Source: UBA4416 sp044353195 (lineage in GTDB: Bacteria; Bacteroidota; Bacteroidia; B-17B0; Aurantibacillaceae). From it: 64,000 bases of DNA. The notes below the pieces were generated by a model. It did no database searches. It had not been told where the DNA came from and worked only from the letters and a program-made list of their open reading frames with translations. The DNA is taken from NCBI GenBank assembly GCA_044353195.1, contig JBILCJ010000001.1, forward strand, positions 1-64,000. Reading direction: 5' to 3'. Every line of letters starts with the position of its first letter. Positions within the stretch are counted from its first letter, which is position 1. The position numbers were made by a program, and so were the translations under genes. Of the stretch, positions 55,027-64,000 are shown piece after piece.

Positions 55027-55836
55027 TTAACTAATTACTTTATAAAGGATTGGTTTACTTGGACTAGCATCGTTTTCAAAACTTGCTATTTGAATATTTA
55101 AAATATAGGTTCCGTCTATAACTTCATTAGGGACATAAATAAACTCGGTAATTGTTTTTTGAAGTTGCGTGTTGAATGGATATTGCCAAAATGCGTGATG
55201 TGCTAATAATTTACCTTCGTCATTTTCTCTATCTATAGATGGCAAATCAATTAGTAAATGTTCGACTCCTATTTCATTTAAAAATAGAATACCCTCTTCT
55301 AAAATATAAGGTGGATTTGTGTTTGAATATTGAGTTGTTAATTTATTTAATCCGTTACCCAAAGTTCTTATTACAATTGCCTCTGGTTTATTTCCATCTA
55401 ATGAATTTTCTAATTGTTTTTTTGTGATTACAAAATCTCCGTTATCAAGTTCGGTTGGAAGAATAGTTATGACTTCTGCTAAAAACATGAATTGATTTAA
55501 GCATTTATTAATCGTGATAAATTCTTTACTAATATGCCCAACACATTCGGTGTGTGTGCCATTTCCGTGCGGATTAAAAGTTATATTTCTAAAATTAACC
55601 GAACCTCCTTTGTTTACATCACCTATCCAATCACCATTTTCTACAGGCTCTAATTTCATGGGGTTGACGTACCAAGCGCTAGTGCAATTTTTATCATTAC
55701 TCAATGGTATCGAAATATCAATGGGTTGGTAAAAATCCATATTATAGTTTTTTCCTTTATGAAAAATAGTTCCAATCATTTTTTTAGGTGAATTTTTATT
55801 TTCTAAATGTATGGTAGAATTTTTTTCTATTTTCAT
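55027..55836 (-). CDS. Cyclase-family protein (kynurenine formamidase-like)
   Basis: This 269-residue metal-dependent hydrolase is of the cyclase/kynurenine formamidase fold. The metal motif is NPHGNGTHTECVGH (about residues 92-105), a variant of HGGTHxDxPxH in which the usual Asp is Glu, and HLLIDLPSIDRENDEGKLLAHHAFW (in part) holds the later His residues. A short basic N-terminal extension precedes the fold. The substrate is unknown; tryptophan catabolism genes are absent here. It is the first gene of a minus-strand trio with ispG and the helicase. Confidence 0.82.
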   Translation of the reverse strand: MKIEKNSTIHLENKNSPKKMIGTIFHKGKNYNMDFYQPIDISIPLSNDKNCTSAWYVNPMKLEPVENGDWIGDVNKGGSVNFRNITFNPHGNGTHTECVGHISKEFITINKCLNQFMFLAEVITILPTELDNGDFVITKKQLENSLDGNKPEAIVIRTLGNGLNKLTTQYSNTNPPYILEEGILFLNEIGVEHLLIDLPSIDRENDEGKLLAHHAFWQYPFNTQLQKTITEFIYVPNEVIDGTYILNIQIASFENDASPSKPILYKVIS

Positions 55837-56046
55837 TCAATCTCATAATTTGTAAATTTTTAATTAACATCATCTTTAAAATCCTTTTTTTTGGATTTTT
55901 TTTGGATTTTTGTTCTTATAACTTAAAATTCATTACTTTTTAACAAAAAAAAGTTCAAATAGTTTGAGTTTATATAAAAATGTTATATCTTGGTGCCCGA
56001 GGTAGTTGCCTTTTTATTTAATTAATTAAACTAATTTTGGTGTAAT

Positions 56047-57024
56047 ATGAAAATTTTTTTTACCACACTAGCACTTGCTTTATCAGCAATAATGAATAAT
56101 TCATTTGCTCAACAAGATCCGCAGTTCACTCAGTTTATGCATAATAAATTAATTTATAATCCAGGTTATGCAGGAACGTCTGATGCGATTTGTTCGAATG
56201 TACTTTATCGTCAGCAGTGGGTCAATTTTCCAGGAGCGCCAAAAACTGCCTTAGTAAGTTTTGATATGCCTATAGGAAGTTTGCCAATTGGTGTTGGTTT
56301 AAATGTGATGTCTGATCAACTTGGTTTTGATAAATCTTTATATGCTCGTTTAGCTGTTTCTTATAGAAAAGTTATCGGCGCTGGAACATTAGGTTTAGGA
56401 ATTGATGCAGGTATTCTTCAAAAATCATTCAATGGTGCTTGGGTAACTCCAGACGGTAACGGTGTCCAAGATAACTCTATTCCGGGTTACACTTCAGGTA
56501 CTGGAACCACAGTTGCTACAAATTCTGGACTTAATAAAATGACTTATGATTTAGGTTTTGGAGCTTATTATACCATTGCAAATAAATTTTATGTTGGTTT
56601 ATCGTCAACCCATCTTACAGCTCAAGATGTTGCGGCAAATAGTAATGTAAAATATGCTTTAGCACGCCACTACTATATCATGAGTGGTTATACATTTGAT
56701 TTAACACCTGAACATGCTGTAACTCCTAATATCAATATTAAATCAGACGGAACATCTACTCAGTTAGATTTAAATGTTACTTATATGTTTGATAAAACGT
56801 ATTGGTTTGGACTTTCTTATCGTATGCAAGATGCCATTGCTCCTATGCTTGGTGCAAAGTTTTTACCAAATAAAAGCCTGAAGGTTGGTTATTCTTATGA
56901 TATTACAACATCAAAAATGAGAGGTCATAGCTCTGGTTCGCATGAAATTATGTTAGGATATTGTTTTAACGTTAAAAGAACGCCTAAAATTACATCTTAC
57001 CAAAATGCAAGATTTTTAGATTAA
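56047..57024 (+). CDS. porP: PorP/SprF-family type IX secretion outer-membrane protein
   Basis: This outer-membrane beta-barrel of 325 residues helps cell-surface proteins pass or attach at the type IX secretion system. A signal peptide (about 1-21, ending NSFAQ) precedes the family start QDPQFTQFMHNKLIYNPGYAG. Alternating strands such as LPIGVGLNVMSDQLGF and YTIANKFYVGLSSTHL follow, with a terminal strand ending MLGYCFNVK. It is immediately upstream of gldKLMN in the same order as porP-porK-porL-porM-porN of Porphyromonas. TAATTTTG (56032-56039) is a candidate -7 box, which would make the mRNA nearly leaderless. Confidence 0.94.
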   Translation: MKIFFTTLALALSAIMNNSFAQQDPQFTQFMHNKLIYNPGYAGTSDAICSNVLYRQQWVNFPGAPKTALVSFDMPIGSLPIGVGLNVMSDQLGFDKSLYARLAVSYRKVIGAGTLGLGIDAGILQKSFNGAWVTPDGNGVQDNSIPGYTSGTGTTVATNSGLNKMTYDLGFGAYYTIANKFYVGLSSTHLTAQDVAANSNVKYALARHYYIMSGYTFDLTPEHAVTPNINIKSDGTSTQLDLNVTYMFDKTYWFGLSYRMQDAIAPMLGAKFLPNKSLKVGYSYDITTSKMRGHSSGSHEIMLGYCFNVKRTPKITSYQNARFLD

Positions 57025-57203
57025 TTTGTAACCTTTTAAATAAAATACCGTTAAAGCACCTTAAAAGTTAAATTTAATTGTTAATAAGTTGTTAATAGCC
57101 AAAATTGTAACTAAAGTAAAAAATTGAATTATAAAATAAAAGCGCAGAATAAAAGATAACTACAGTTTAAAATCTTTTAAAGCAAAAAACTAAACAAAGT
57201 ACT

Positions 57204-58748
57204 ATGAAAAAATTAATTGTATTAGCTTCATTTGTTGCCGTTGTTACAGGTTGTAACAAAAAGGTAGGTGAGTTAGTTGGCGTAGAAGGAAGAGAAAAAT
57301 GGTTCCAGCCAGATCCATTCGGCACACTTTATATTCCAATGGGTAGTTACCACATGGGGCCAAGCGATCAAGAGATTACAATGGCTCATACAGCTAAGTC
57401 AAAAATGGTTTCTGTACAAGCATTTTATATTGATGATTCTGAAATTTCTAATAATGAATATCGTCAATTTGTATATTGGGTGAGAGATTCAATTGCGCGT
57501 AAATTATTAGCAAATGGATCAGGTCCAGACGCTGAAGATTTTCAAATTTCTCAAGAGGATTTCTTGTCTATGTTTCCTGTTTATAAAGGAGATAATAATC
57601 TGCAAGATCCATATATCAATTGGGCGACTAAAATCAAATGGGATAGCGATGATGAAGATTACCGTTTAGATTTACAACCTTTATATTTACCTGAAGGTGA
57701 ACGTTTTTATAATAGAAAAGAAATTGATACACGTAAATTAAATTACGAGTATTATAGAATTGATATTAAATTGGCAGCATCTAAATACAATCGTTTTGTG
57801 CCACAAAAATCACCAGACGTGCAAGACGCTTCGCATGCATACAAGCAATCTGATTACATGAATGGTGTTCACACCAATGAAGGTCAAAATGGAGTTCCGG
57901 GTGGATTATCTAATGCAGTTGGAGATCCAAGTAAGGATCCTAAGACATTAGGTACGTATGATGTTACAGACCAAAAATCTGTTGGTAATGGTAATTATAC
58001 TTCAAATGTTCGTAAGAGTGTTGACCGTTCTGTATTTGTATTAAAAGATGTAATTAATGTGTATCCTGATACATTAGCTTGGGTTCACGATTTCACTTAC
58101 TCATTTAATGAACCAATGACTAATATGTATTTTTGGCATCCATCTTATGATGATTATCCTGTTGTTGGAGTTACTTGGAAACAAGCGAGAGCATTTAGTA
58201 TATGGAGATCTAACTTATTGAATAATTATTTAATTGGCACAGAGCAATCAATTGTGAATGATTTCCGTTTACCAACTGAATCTGAGTGGGAATATGCTGC
58301 TCGTGGAGGAAATGATTTATCTCCATACCCTTGGGGCGGACCATATATTCGTAACGCTAAAGGTTGTTTCTTAGGCAACTTTAAGCCAATGAGAGGTTCA
58401 TATATTGATGATGGTGGATTTCAATCAGTTTATATTTATTCATATAATCCTAATGATTACGGTTTATATTGTATGGCAGGAAATGTTTCAGAGTGGACAA
58501 ATAATGCATTCGACGAATCATCGTATGACTTTTCTCACGATTTAAATCCCGATTATACTTATGAAGCACAAGATAAGGATGCTAATGTTTTGAAGCGTAA
58601 AGTAATTCGTGGTGGTTCTTGGAAAGATGTAGGCTATTATTTACAAGTAAGTACTCGTACTTACGAATACCAAGATACTGCAAAATGTTATATAGGATTC
58701 CGTAATGTGATGACTTATTTAGGTCGTGCTAAGGGAGATGAAATTTAA
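57204..58748 (+). CDS. gldK: Type IX secretion/gliding lipoprotein GldK
   Basis: This lipoprotein forms, with GldN, the periplasmic ring of the type IX secretion system on the inner face of the outer membrane. The 514 residues start with a lipoprotein signal (lipobox VVTGC, Cys 17). A formylglycine-generating-enzyme-like (SUMF1) fold follows, visible in MGSYHMGPSDQEI, FYIDDSEISNNEYRQFVYW, FRLPTESEWEYAARGG (about 355-370) and IRGGSWKDVGYY. The catalytic cysteines of true FGE are not expected in this family. It is the first of the gldKLMN genes, 179 bases after porP. Confidence 0.96.
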   Translation: MKKLIVLASFVAVVTGCNKKVGELVGVEGREKWFQPDPFGTLYIPMGSYHMGPSDQEITMAHTAKSKMVSVQAFYIDDSEISNNEYRQFVYWVRDSIARKLLANGSGPDAEDFQISQEDFLSMFPVYKGDNNLQDPYINWATKIKWDSDDEDYRLDLQPLYLPEGERFYNRKEIDTRKLNYEYYRIDIKLAASKYNRFVPQKSPDVQDASHAYKQSDYMNGVHTNEGQNGVPGGLSNAVGDPSKDPKTLGTYDVTDQKSVGNGNYTSNVRKSVDRSVFVLKDVINVYPDTLAWVHDFTYSFNEPMTNMYFWHPSYDDYPVVGVTWKQARAFSIWRSNLLNNYLIGTEQSIVNDFRLPTESEWEYAARGGNDLSPYPWGGPYIRNAKGCFLGNFKPMRGSYIDDGGFQSVYIYSYNPNDYGLYCMAGNVSEWTNNAFDESSYDFSHDLNPDYTYEAQDKDANVLKRKVIRGGSWKDVGYYLQVSTRTYEYQDTAKCYIGFRNVMTYLGRAKGDEI

Positions 58749-58810
58749 TAAACACACATAAACACAAATAAACAAACACAAAAACTCAACTAATTAAAAA
58801 CTAAACAACT

Positions 58811-59608
58811 ATGAGCAAACTTCCTAAAGTAACCGGTTTTAAAAAGTATTTACACTTAGCATCATGTTTTGGTGCAGCAGTTGTAATTGTTGGAGCCTTA
58901 TTTAAAATTATGCACTGGCCAGGTGCTTCTGCAGCATTAATTGCAGGTCTTGGTACTGAAGCTGTACTATTTATTTTATTCGGTTTAGATATACCTCATG
59001 AGGAATACGATTGGTCTTTAGCTTACCCTGAATTAGGTGGCATGGGCGGACATGAAGACGAAGAATCTTCTGAACATAGTAATTTACCTTTAACAAATCA
59101 ATTGGATAATATGCTTGCTGAAGCAAAAATAGGACCAGAATTAATCGAAAGTTTAGGAATGGGTATGCGTTCATTAAGTGATAATGCATCTAAAATGGGA
59201 GATTTATCAAATGCTCATTTAGCAACTAATGAATACGTTGATAGCGTTAGATCGGCGTCTAAAAACGTATCTAGTTTAGCTGATAGCTATTCAAAAGCGG
59301 CAGAATCTATGGTTAGTTTAGCAGCTTCAAACGATGTTAGTAGTTCTATTGGTGATTCTTTAGGCAAGGTTTCTAGTAACTTAAACGCATTGAATGCTAC
59401 TTATGAGTTACAATTGCAAGGTTCAAAAAATCATTTAGAAGCAACTGAGAAATTTTATGGTGGTTTAGCTGATTTAATGAAAAATTTACATGATTCTGTT
59501 GATGATACTAAAAAATATCGTCAAGAAATGTCTACATTATCTTCTAATTTAACTGCATTAAACGGTATCTACGGAAACATGTTAGGTGCAATGAATTATA
59601 ACAAATAA
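58811..59608 (+). CDS. gldL: Type IX secretion motor protein GldL
   Basis: GldL is the inner-membrane proton channel that, with GldM, powers type IX secretion and gliding. The 265-residue protein has two N-terminal membrane helices (HLASCFGAAVVIVGALFKIM and ASAALIAGLGTEAVLFILFG). The second contains Glu50, which matches the protonatable residue known to be essential in Flavobacterium. The rest is a cytosolic helical domain with many Ser residues. It lies between gldK and gldM with gaps of 62 and 90 bases. Confidence 0.96.
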   Translation: MSKLPKVTGFKKYLHLASCFGAAVVIVGALFKIMHWPGASAALIAGLGTEAVLFILFGLDIPHEEYDWSLAYPELGGMGGHEDEESSEHSNLPLTNQLDNMLAEAKIGPELIESLGMGMRSLSDNASKMGDLSNAHLATNEYVDSVRSASKNVSSLADSYSKAAESMVSLAASNDVSSSIGDSLGKVSSNLNALNATYELQLQGSKNHLEATEKFYGGLADLMKNLHDSVDDTKKYRQEMSTLSSNLTALNGIYGNMLGAMNYNK

Positions 59609-59698
59609 TTGTAAATAAATAGTAATGTCACGTTCATTTTTTGAAATGACGATTTAAAATTCATTAAAATATTAATCTAAAAGTAATTATAAAATAAT

Positions 59699-61366
59699 AT
59701 GGGAGGCGGTAAAGAAACCCCAAGACAAAAGATGATTGGTATGATGTATCTCGTACTAACAGCACTCTTGGCAATGAATACATCAAAACAAGTTTTACAA
59801 GGATATTTGGCAGTAAATGAAAGTTTGGCTAAATCTAAAGAAAACTTAAACGAAAACAACATTCGGACAGCTAAATCTTTTGAGGCATCTATTAATGGTA
59901 ATGCCGGAGCAAGACCTTATTACGAAAAAGCTGTTGAAGCTCAAAAAGAAATCGAAGAGGTTTTTAAATATATTGGAAAAGTTAGAACTAATGTAGTTGT
60001 TCACACTGAGCCTGCAACCACTGGAGGCAATGAAAAAGTAGCTGATACTTTAAATTTGCGTCGTATGGAAAAAATTGACGACTATGATATTCCAAGTCAT
60101 GTATTAGGTTTAGGAGAACCCAAAGCTCCAGAAAAGGGACCTTTAACAGCATATGAATTGAGAGGTAAATTAACGAGTCTACATGACAAGTTGATTTCTA
60201 TGGTTGAAACCATGCAAAAAGATCCAAAAACTAAGTTGTTAGATGACGATTACCAAGGTATTAAAAAGAAAATAGGTTCAATTAAGCCAGTTGATAGTAA
60301 ACGTTTAGAAGATGGTATTGAATTTAATTGGGAAATGGATAATTTCTATCATTTACCATTAGCCGCAGTTTATACAAGTTTCAATAAAATTCAAAACGAT
60401 TTAAAAAACGTTGAGGCTGAAATTTTACAAGTATTTTCAGGTGCTAGTGGGAAATTAGCTATTAAATTTGACCATTTAGAAGCAAAGGTAATTGCACCTT
60501 CTTCATACATCCAAGCTGGACAACCTTATAAAGCTGATATTTTATTAGTTGCATCTTCTTCAAAAGCAGCTAAAGGCGATTTAGAGTTTTTGATTGGAGC
60601 AGATTCTGCTTCTGGTTCAGGTGGAACTTTATTAGAAACAGTTGAAAATGGTATCGGTAAATATTCTGCTGGAACAGGTGGGCAAGGTGAGCAAACATTT
60701 AAAGGTGTAATCAAGTTCAAAAAGCCAGATGGTTCTTTTGATCGTTATCCTTTTTCCGCTACGTATATGGTTGCTGCTCCGGCTGTAGCTGTTGAGGCTG
60801 AAAAAATGAATGTATTTTATATCGGTGTTGATAATCCAATTGCAGTTTCTGCTGCTGGCGTATCGCCCACTGATTTAATTGTTAATGCAACAGGTGGTGG
60901 ATGTACCAAAACTGGTGGTGCTGGTGGTAAGTTTGTTTTAAAATTTACAACAGTTGGAGAATGCGAAATTTCTGTTTCTGCAAAAACGAAAGATGGAACA
61001 AAACCTCAAGGTCCGGCAAAAAAGTTTCGTGTAAAGAAAATTCCTGATCCAGTAGCTAAAGTTGGTGGTAAAACAGGTAATGTAGACATGAAAAAATCTG
61101 AATTAGCCTCTATTGCTGGTGTTGGAGCTGAGTTAGCTGGATTCGACTTTGATGCCAAATTCATTGTAGTGTCATTTGAATTAAGTGCGGTTGTTAAAGG
61201 TAACTTAAAAAGCGAGGCTTGTACAGGCAATAATTTATCTTCTGGGGCAAAGGCTGTTTTAGCTTCAGCCGGAGTTGGAAGTAAAATATTTGTAGATAAT
61301 GTTAAAGCTAAAGGCCCTGATGGTACTATCAGAAATATTCCTGGAGTAACAATAAAAGTAAAATAA
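59699..61366 (+). CDS. gldM: Type IX secretion motor protein GldM
   Basis: GldM is the rotor-coupling partner of GldL. It has one N-terminal membrane helix (MIGMMYLVLTALLAMNTSKQ, about residues 12-31) followed by a long periplasmic rod of stacked domains that reaches GldKN at the outer membrane. Glycine-rich loops (GADSASGSGG, NATGGGCTKTGGAGG) link the beta domains. The start ATG 59699 gives the typical MGGGKETPRQKMIG. At 555 residues it is slightly longer than the roughly 515 in Flavobacterium johnsoniae. gldN starts 3 bases after its stop. Confidence 0.96.
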   Translation: MGGGKETPRQKMIGMMYLVLTALLAMNTSKQVLQGYLAVNESLAKSKENLNENNIRTAKSFEASINGNAGARPYYEKAVEAQKEIEEVFKYIGKVRTNVVVHTEPATTGGNEKVADTLNLRRMEKIDDYDIPSHVLGLGEPKAPEKGPLTAYELRGKLTSLHDKLISMVETMQKDPKTKLLDDDYQGIKKKIGSIKPVDSKRLEDGIEFNWEMDNFYHLPLAAVYTSFNKIQNDLKNVEAEILQVFSGASGKLAIKFDHLEAKVIAPSSYIQAGQPYKADILLVASSSKAAKGDLEFLIGADSASGSGGTLLETVENGIGKYSAGTGGQGEQTFKGVIKFKKPDGSFDRYPFSATYMVAAPAVAVEAEKMNVFYIGVDNPIAVSAAGVSPTDLIVNATGGGCTKTGGAGGKFVLKFTTVGECEISVSAKTKDGTKPQGPAKKFRVKKIPDPVAKVGGKTGNVDMKKSELASIAGVGAELAGFDFDAKFIVVSFELSAVVKGNLKSEACTGNNLSSGAKAVLASAGVGSKIFVDNVKAKGPDGTIRNIPGVTIKVK

Positions 61367-61369
61367 ATA

Positions 61370-62221
61370 ATGATGAAAAAGTTTAAACATATTCTATTGT
61401 GCGCTGCTGCCATTTTGGTTACAACGAATATTGATGCGCAACCTAGTATTTTCCAACCAGGAGATTACAAAGATGGTGTATATGATAAGGAAAATTCAAC
61501 TAACCGACGTGTTATACCTTATACGCATTTGCGTGAAGCTGATGTAACATGGGAGAAACGCGTATGGAGAGAAATAGATATGCGTGAAAAACAAAATCAA
61601 CAATTATATTTCCCTTTAGAGATTGGCGTAAGTCGAATCTCATTACTACAAGTATTGTTTAAGTATATTTTGAAGAATGAGTTGATTGCTTTTAGCGATG
61701 AAGAATTTCAAGTTCAATTGGAGCCTTCTGTTATTCGTAATAAAATTGTTAAAATTGATACTGTAGAGCAAATGTCTTATCTCGAAGATGGAACCGAAGT
61801 TGCAACTCGTGTTGGCACTTCTGATTCTACTTGGATGTACAGACAATTCCGAAAAATTAGATTAAAAGAAGATTGGTTTTTTGATAAACAAAAGTCGGTT
61901 TTAGAGGTTCGTATTATAGGTATGGGGATTTACACTTATGATGAAGAAAAAGAGGCTCCAAAAGAACAGTTTTGGGTTTATTTCCCATCATGTCGTAAAT
62001 TTTTCGCTAAGCACGAAGTGTATAATCCTAAAAATGATTCAGAACGAAGAACATTTGAAGATATATTTTGGAAGCGCCAATTTGCTAGTGTAATTACGAA
62101 AGAAACGAATGTGTTTGATAGACAAATTTCTGAGTACTCAAAAGGTATTGATGCATTGCTAGAATCTGACCGTATTAAAAATGATATTTTTACGTGGGAG
62201 CATGATCAATGGCATTTTTAA
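61370..62221 (+). CDS. gldN: Type IX secretion periplasmic ring protein GldN
   Basis: GldN pairs with GldK in the periplasmic ring and is needed for secretion and motility. The 283 residues have a signal peptide (about 1-24, ending TTNIDAQ) and a conserved core. Core motifs include YTHLREADVTWEKRVWREID (about 46-65), YFPLEIGVSRISLLQVLF (about 80-97), RIKLKEDWFFDKQKS-like strands and a C-terminal RQFASVITKETNVFDRQI. It ends the operon before a strong terminator. Confidence 0.95.
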   Translation: MMKKFKHILLCAAAILVTTNIDAQPSIFQPGDYKDGVYDKENSTNRRVIPYTHLREADVTWEKRVWREIDMREKQNQQLYFPLEIGVSRISLLQVLFKYILKNELIAFSDEEFQVQLEPSVIRNKIVKIDTVEQMSYLEDGTEVATRVGTSDSTWMYRQFRKIRLKEDWFFDKQKSVLEVRIIGMGIYTYDEEKEAPKEQFWVYFPSCRKFFAKHEVYNPKNDSERRTFEDIFWKRQFASVITKETNVFDRQISEYSKGIDALLESDRIKNDIFTWEHDQWHF

Positions 62222-62239
62222 ATCATAAATTGATGCATT

Positions 62240-62275
62240 AAAAAATCCCCTTTCATTATGAAAGGGGATTTTTTG
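62240..62275. terminator. Terminator after the gldKLMN operon
   Basis: ATCCCCTTTCAT (about 62245-62256) pairs with ATGAAAGGGGAT (62258-62269) with flanking A- and T-runs. It probably acts in both directions, also ending glyA, which converges from the right. Confidence 0.9.
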
Positions 62276-62321
62276 TTTTTATTCATATAATTTACACTGA
62301 AAAAAATTAGGATTGTAATGT

Positions 62322-63596
62322 TTAGTCTTTGAATAAAGGAAATTTACTCATCATGGTATTTATTTTCAACTTTAGTTTTGCAATTTCTTTAGGATTGTCT
62401 TTATGTTTTAATGCAGAGTCAATATAATCTACCACTTTTAAGCAATCTTTTTCATTCAATCCTCTGCTTGTAATAGCTGGTGTGCCGATACGAATCCCAG
62501 AGGTAACAAAAGGAGATTTGTCATCAAAAGGAACCATGTTTTTATTTACTGTAATATCAACTTCCCCTAATGCTTTTTCAGCTTCTTTACCAGTAAGTTT
62601 TTTATTTCTTAAATCAATTAACATACAATGATTATCTGTGCCTCCTGATATAATTTTATAACCCTTTTCTGTTAGTGCTTTTGCCATCACTTGAGCATTT
62701 TTAATTACTTGAACACAATAATGCATGTATTCATCACTTAAACATTCTCCGTATGCTACTGCTTTGGCTGCTATAACGTGTTCTAAAGGTCCACCTTGCG
62801 TTCCAGGAAAAACACCCATATCCAAACAGGCACTCATCATTTTTAATTCTCCCTTCAGCGTTTTTTCACCCATAGGATTTTCAAAATCTTTCCCCATCAT
62901 AATCATTCCACCTCTTGGTCCTCTTAACGTTTTATGAGTAGTGGTTGTTACGATATGACAATGCGGTAAAGGATCATTTAAAATACCTTTTGCAATTAAA
63001 CCAGATGGATGGGAAATATCTGCTAATAATAAAGCACCTACTGAATCGGCAATTTTTCTTAACCTAGCATAATCCCAATCTCTAGAATATGCTGAAGCTC
63101 CACAAATTATCATTTTTGGCTTTTCTTTTTTAGCTATCTCCTCAACTTTATTGTAATTTACTTTACCCGTTTTTTCATCCACACCATAAAATGTAGCGCG
63201 GTATAATTTTCCGGAAAAATTTACCGGCGAGCCGTGTGTTAAATGTCCACCATGTGATAAATCAAACCCTAGAATAGTATCGCCAGGTTTAAGACAAGCC
63301 AACATTACAGCTGCATTAGCTTGCGCGCCTGAATGTGGTTGTACATTTACCCATGCTGCTCCAAATAATTCTTTAGCTCTATCAATTGCCAATTGCTCTA
63401 CTTTATCAACCACTTCGCAACCACCATAATAACGCTTGTTTGGCAACCCCTCTGCATATTTATTTGTTAATACGCTACCCATTGCTTTCATGACTTGCTC
63501 GCTCACATAATTTTCGCTGGCAATAAGTTCAATACCTCGAGTTTGGCGTTCTTTTTCTTCTTTAATCAATTTAAAAATAGTTGTGTCTTTTTTCAT
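62322..63596 (-). CDS. glyA: Serine hydroxymethyltransferase
   Basis: GlyA converts serine and tetrahydrofolate to glycine and methylene-THF, the main source of one-carbon units, complementing fhs in this window. The 424 residues include IELIASENYVSEQVM (about residues 19-33), NKRYYGGCEVVDKVE, NVQPHSGAQANAAVM and the Schiff-base Lys in VTTTTHKTLRGPRGGMI (about 222-238). The C-terminal SGIRIGTPAITSRG is diagnostic. It lies 5 bases after a truncated membrane-protein gene and may be co-transcribed with it. Confidence 0.97.
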   Translation of the reverse strand: MKKDTTIFKLIKEEKERQTRGIELIASENYVSEQVMKAMGSVLTNKYAEGLPNKRYYGGCEVVDKVEQLAIDRAKELFGAAWVNVQPHSGAQANAAVMLACLKPGDTILGFDLSHGGHLTHGSPVNFSGKLYRATFYGVDEKTGKVNYNKVEEIAKKEKPKMIICGASAYSRDWDYARLRKIADSVGALLLADISHPSGLIAKGILNDPLPHCHIVTTTTHKTLRGPRGGMIMMGKDFENPMGEKTLKGELKMMSACLDMGVFPGTQGGPLEHVIAAKAVAYGECLSDEYMHYCVQVIKNAQVMAKALTEKGYKIISGGTDNHCMLIDLRNKKLTGKEAEKALGEVDITVNKNMVPFDDKSPFVTSGIRIGTPAITSRGLNEKDCLKVVDYIDSALKHKDNPKEIAKLKLKINTMMSKFPLFKD

Positions 63597-63601
63597 AGTA
63601 T

Positions 63602-64000
63602 TTATTTTTTTTCAATATTAAATTTAGTGTAAAGTGTTGAGGTTGCTATGATGAAAAATGCAACTAATGGAGATTCTGCAATTCCCATTAACCATCTACT
63701 AAATGTATATTCTTCACCTGATAATTGATTATTAATAATGTAATTATAAAGCATAATAAAACTCGATAATGTAAATAATAAGCTATAAATATAAACAATC
63801 CACCTTGTTATTTTTTTATTGTCGCAAATAATTTTAACGGAGTAAAATGAAACCGTAAAATACATGACAACATAAAGAACTGTTAATGGATATTTAGCGT
63901 AATACAAAGTTTCATAATTATAATTAGACAGAAACGTTAAGCTTTTTGAAATGAATATATCGTTATTTTTGTAATATGTTTTGTATAATTGATTGTTTAT
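63602..64000 (-). CDS. Hypothetical membrane protein, 5' end cut by window edge
   Basis: The reading frame is open to base 64000, so the N-terminus lies outside the window; the first start-like codon inside is a TTG at 63907, which is unlikely to be real. The visible 132 residues contain three hydrophobic segments (VLYVVMYFTVSFYSVKII, WIVYIYSLLFTLSSFIML and SPLVAFFIIATSTLYTKF) and the motif RWLMGIAESPL. I do not recognise the family. Its stop is 5 bases from the glyA start, so the two are probably in one transcript. Confidence 0.7.
   Translation of the reverse strand: MNNQLYKTYYKNNDIFISKSLTFLSNYNYETLYYAKYPLTVLYVVMYFTVSFYSVKIICDNKKITRWIVYIYSLLFTLSSFIMLYNYIINNQLSGEEYTFSRWLMGIAESPLVAFFIIATSTLYTKFNIEKK

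Noticed and set aside
61006..61413. 135-codon antisense frame over the end of gldM
   Set aside because: It is a mirror of the Gly/Ala/Lys-rich gldM coding region with no domain, and it crosses the gldM-gldN junction of an intact operon.

Overview
This window comes from the chromosome of a low-G+C Bacteroidota bacterium, probably class Bacteroidia and near Flavobacteriales. The main evidence is a complete type IX secretion/gliding core (PorP/SprF-GldK-GldL-GldM-GldN), several lineage-typical families (DUF5686, DUF5606, DUF4292, long-form IspG, short CarB, Mrp without CxxC), almost no Shine-Dalgarno sequences, and promoters of the Bacteroidota sigma factor type (TTTG, about 19 bases, TAnnTTTG). 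I saw no tRNA, rRNA, CRISPR array or transposase gene. Most of the window is core genome.

Layout. 1-1570: the etfB-etfA electron-transfer flavoprotein operon on the minus strand (etfA is cut by the left edge), divergent from pdhB. 2748-8934: a co-oriented envelope cluster of sugar nucleotidyltransferase, TPR lipoprotein, a frameshifted DUF4292 lipoprotein, an EnvC-like M23 protein and a degenerate amidohydrolase. 8973-14918: a class III aminotransferase, then carB and fhs on the minus strand. 15218-20792: a three-gene SMC/kleisin-type operon resembling MksF-MksE-MksB or JetA-JetB-JetC, with no JetD/MksG nuclease next to it. 20867-28174: a lipoprotein, methylmalonyl-CoA epimerase, flavin reductase, DUF5686 protein, LptB and an Nramp transporter fused to a universal-stress domain.

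28215-31105 is a minus-strand carotenoid operon (CruF-like hydratase, CrtZ, lycopene cyclase) ending in an AI-2E-type permease; together these suggest a monocyclic hydroxylated xanthophyll. It diverges from ppk1-ppx and a hypothetical protein. 35070-39741: DUF5606, then nrdB and nrdA separated by a long non-coding gap. 39931-47399: alcohol dehydrogenase, RlmF, PepD, DUF3109, a small tatA, gatA, mrp and acylphosphatase. 47414-51342: a surface-sugar operon on the minus strand (DegT aminotransferase, four-helix-bundle IVS-type protein, UDP-glucose dehydrogenase, UDP-glucuronate decarboxylase). The four-helix gene is bounded by inverted repeats. 51419-51496 holds a probable structured RNA element. 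51567-55836: cyclase, ispG and a RecD-like helicase. 56047-62221: porP-gldKLMN. 62322-64000: glyA and a membrane protein cut by the right edge.

The strongest candidates for under-described biology are the nuclease-less condensin-like operon, the inverted-repeat-bounded IVS-type gene inside the polysaccharide operon, and the structured RNA at 51.4 kb.
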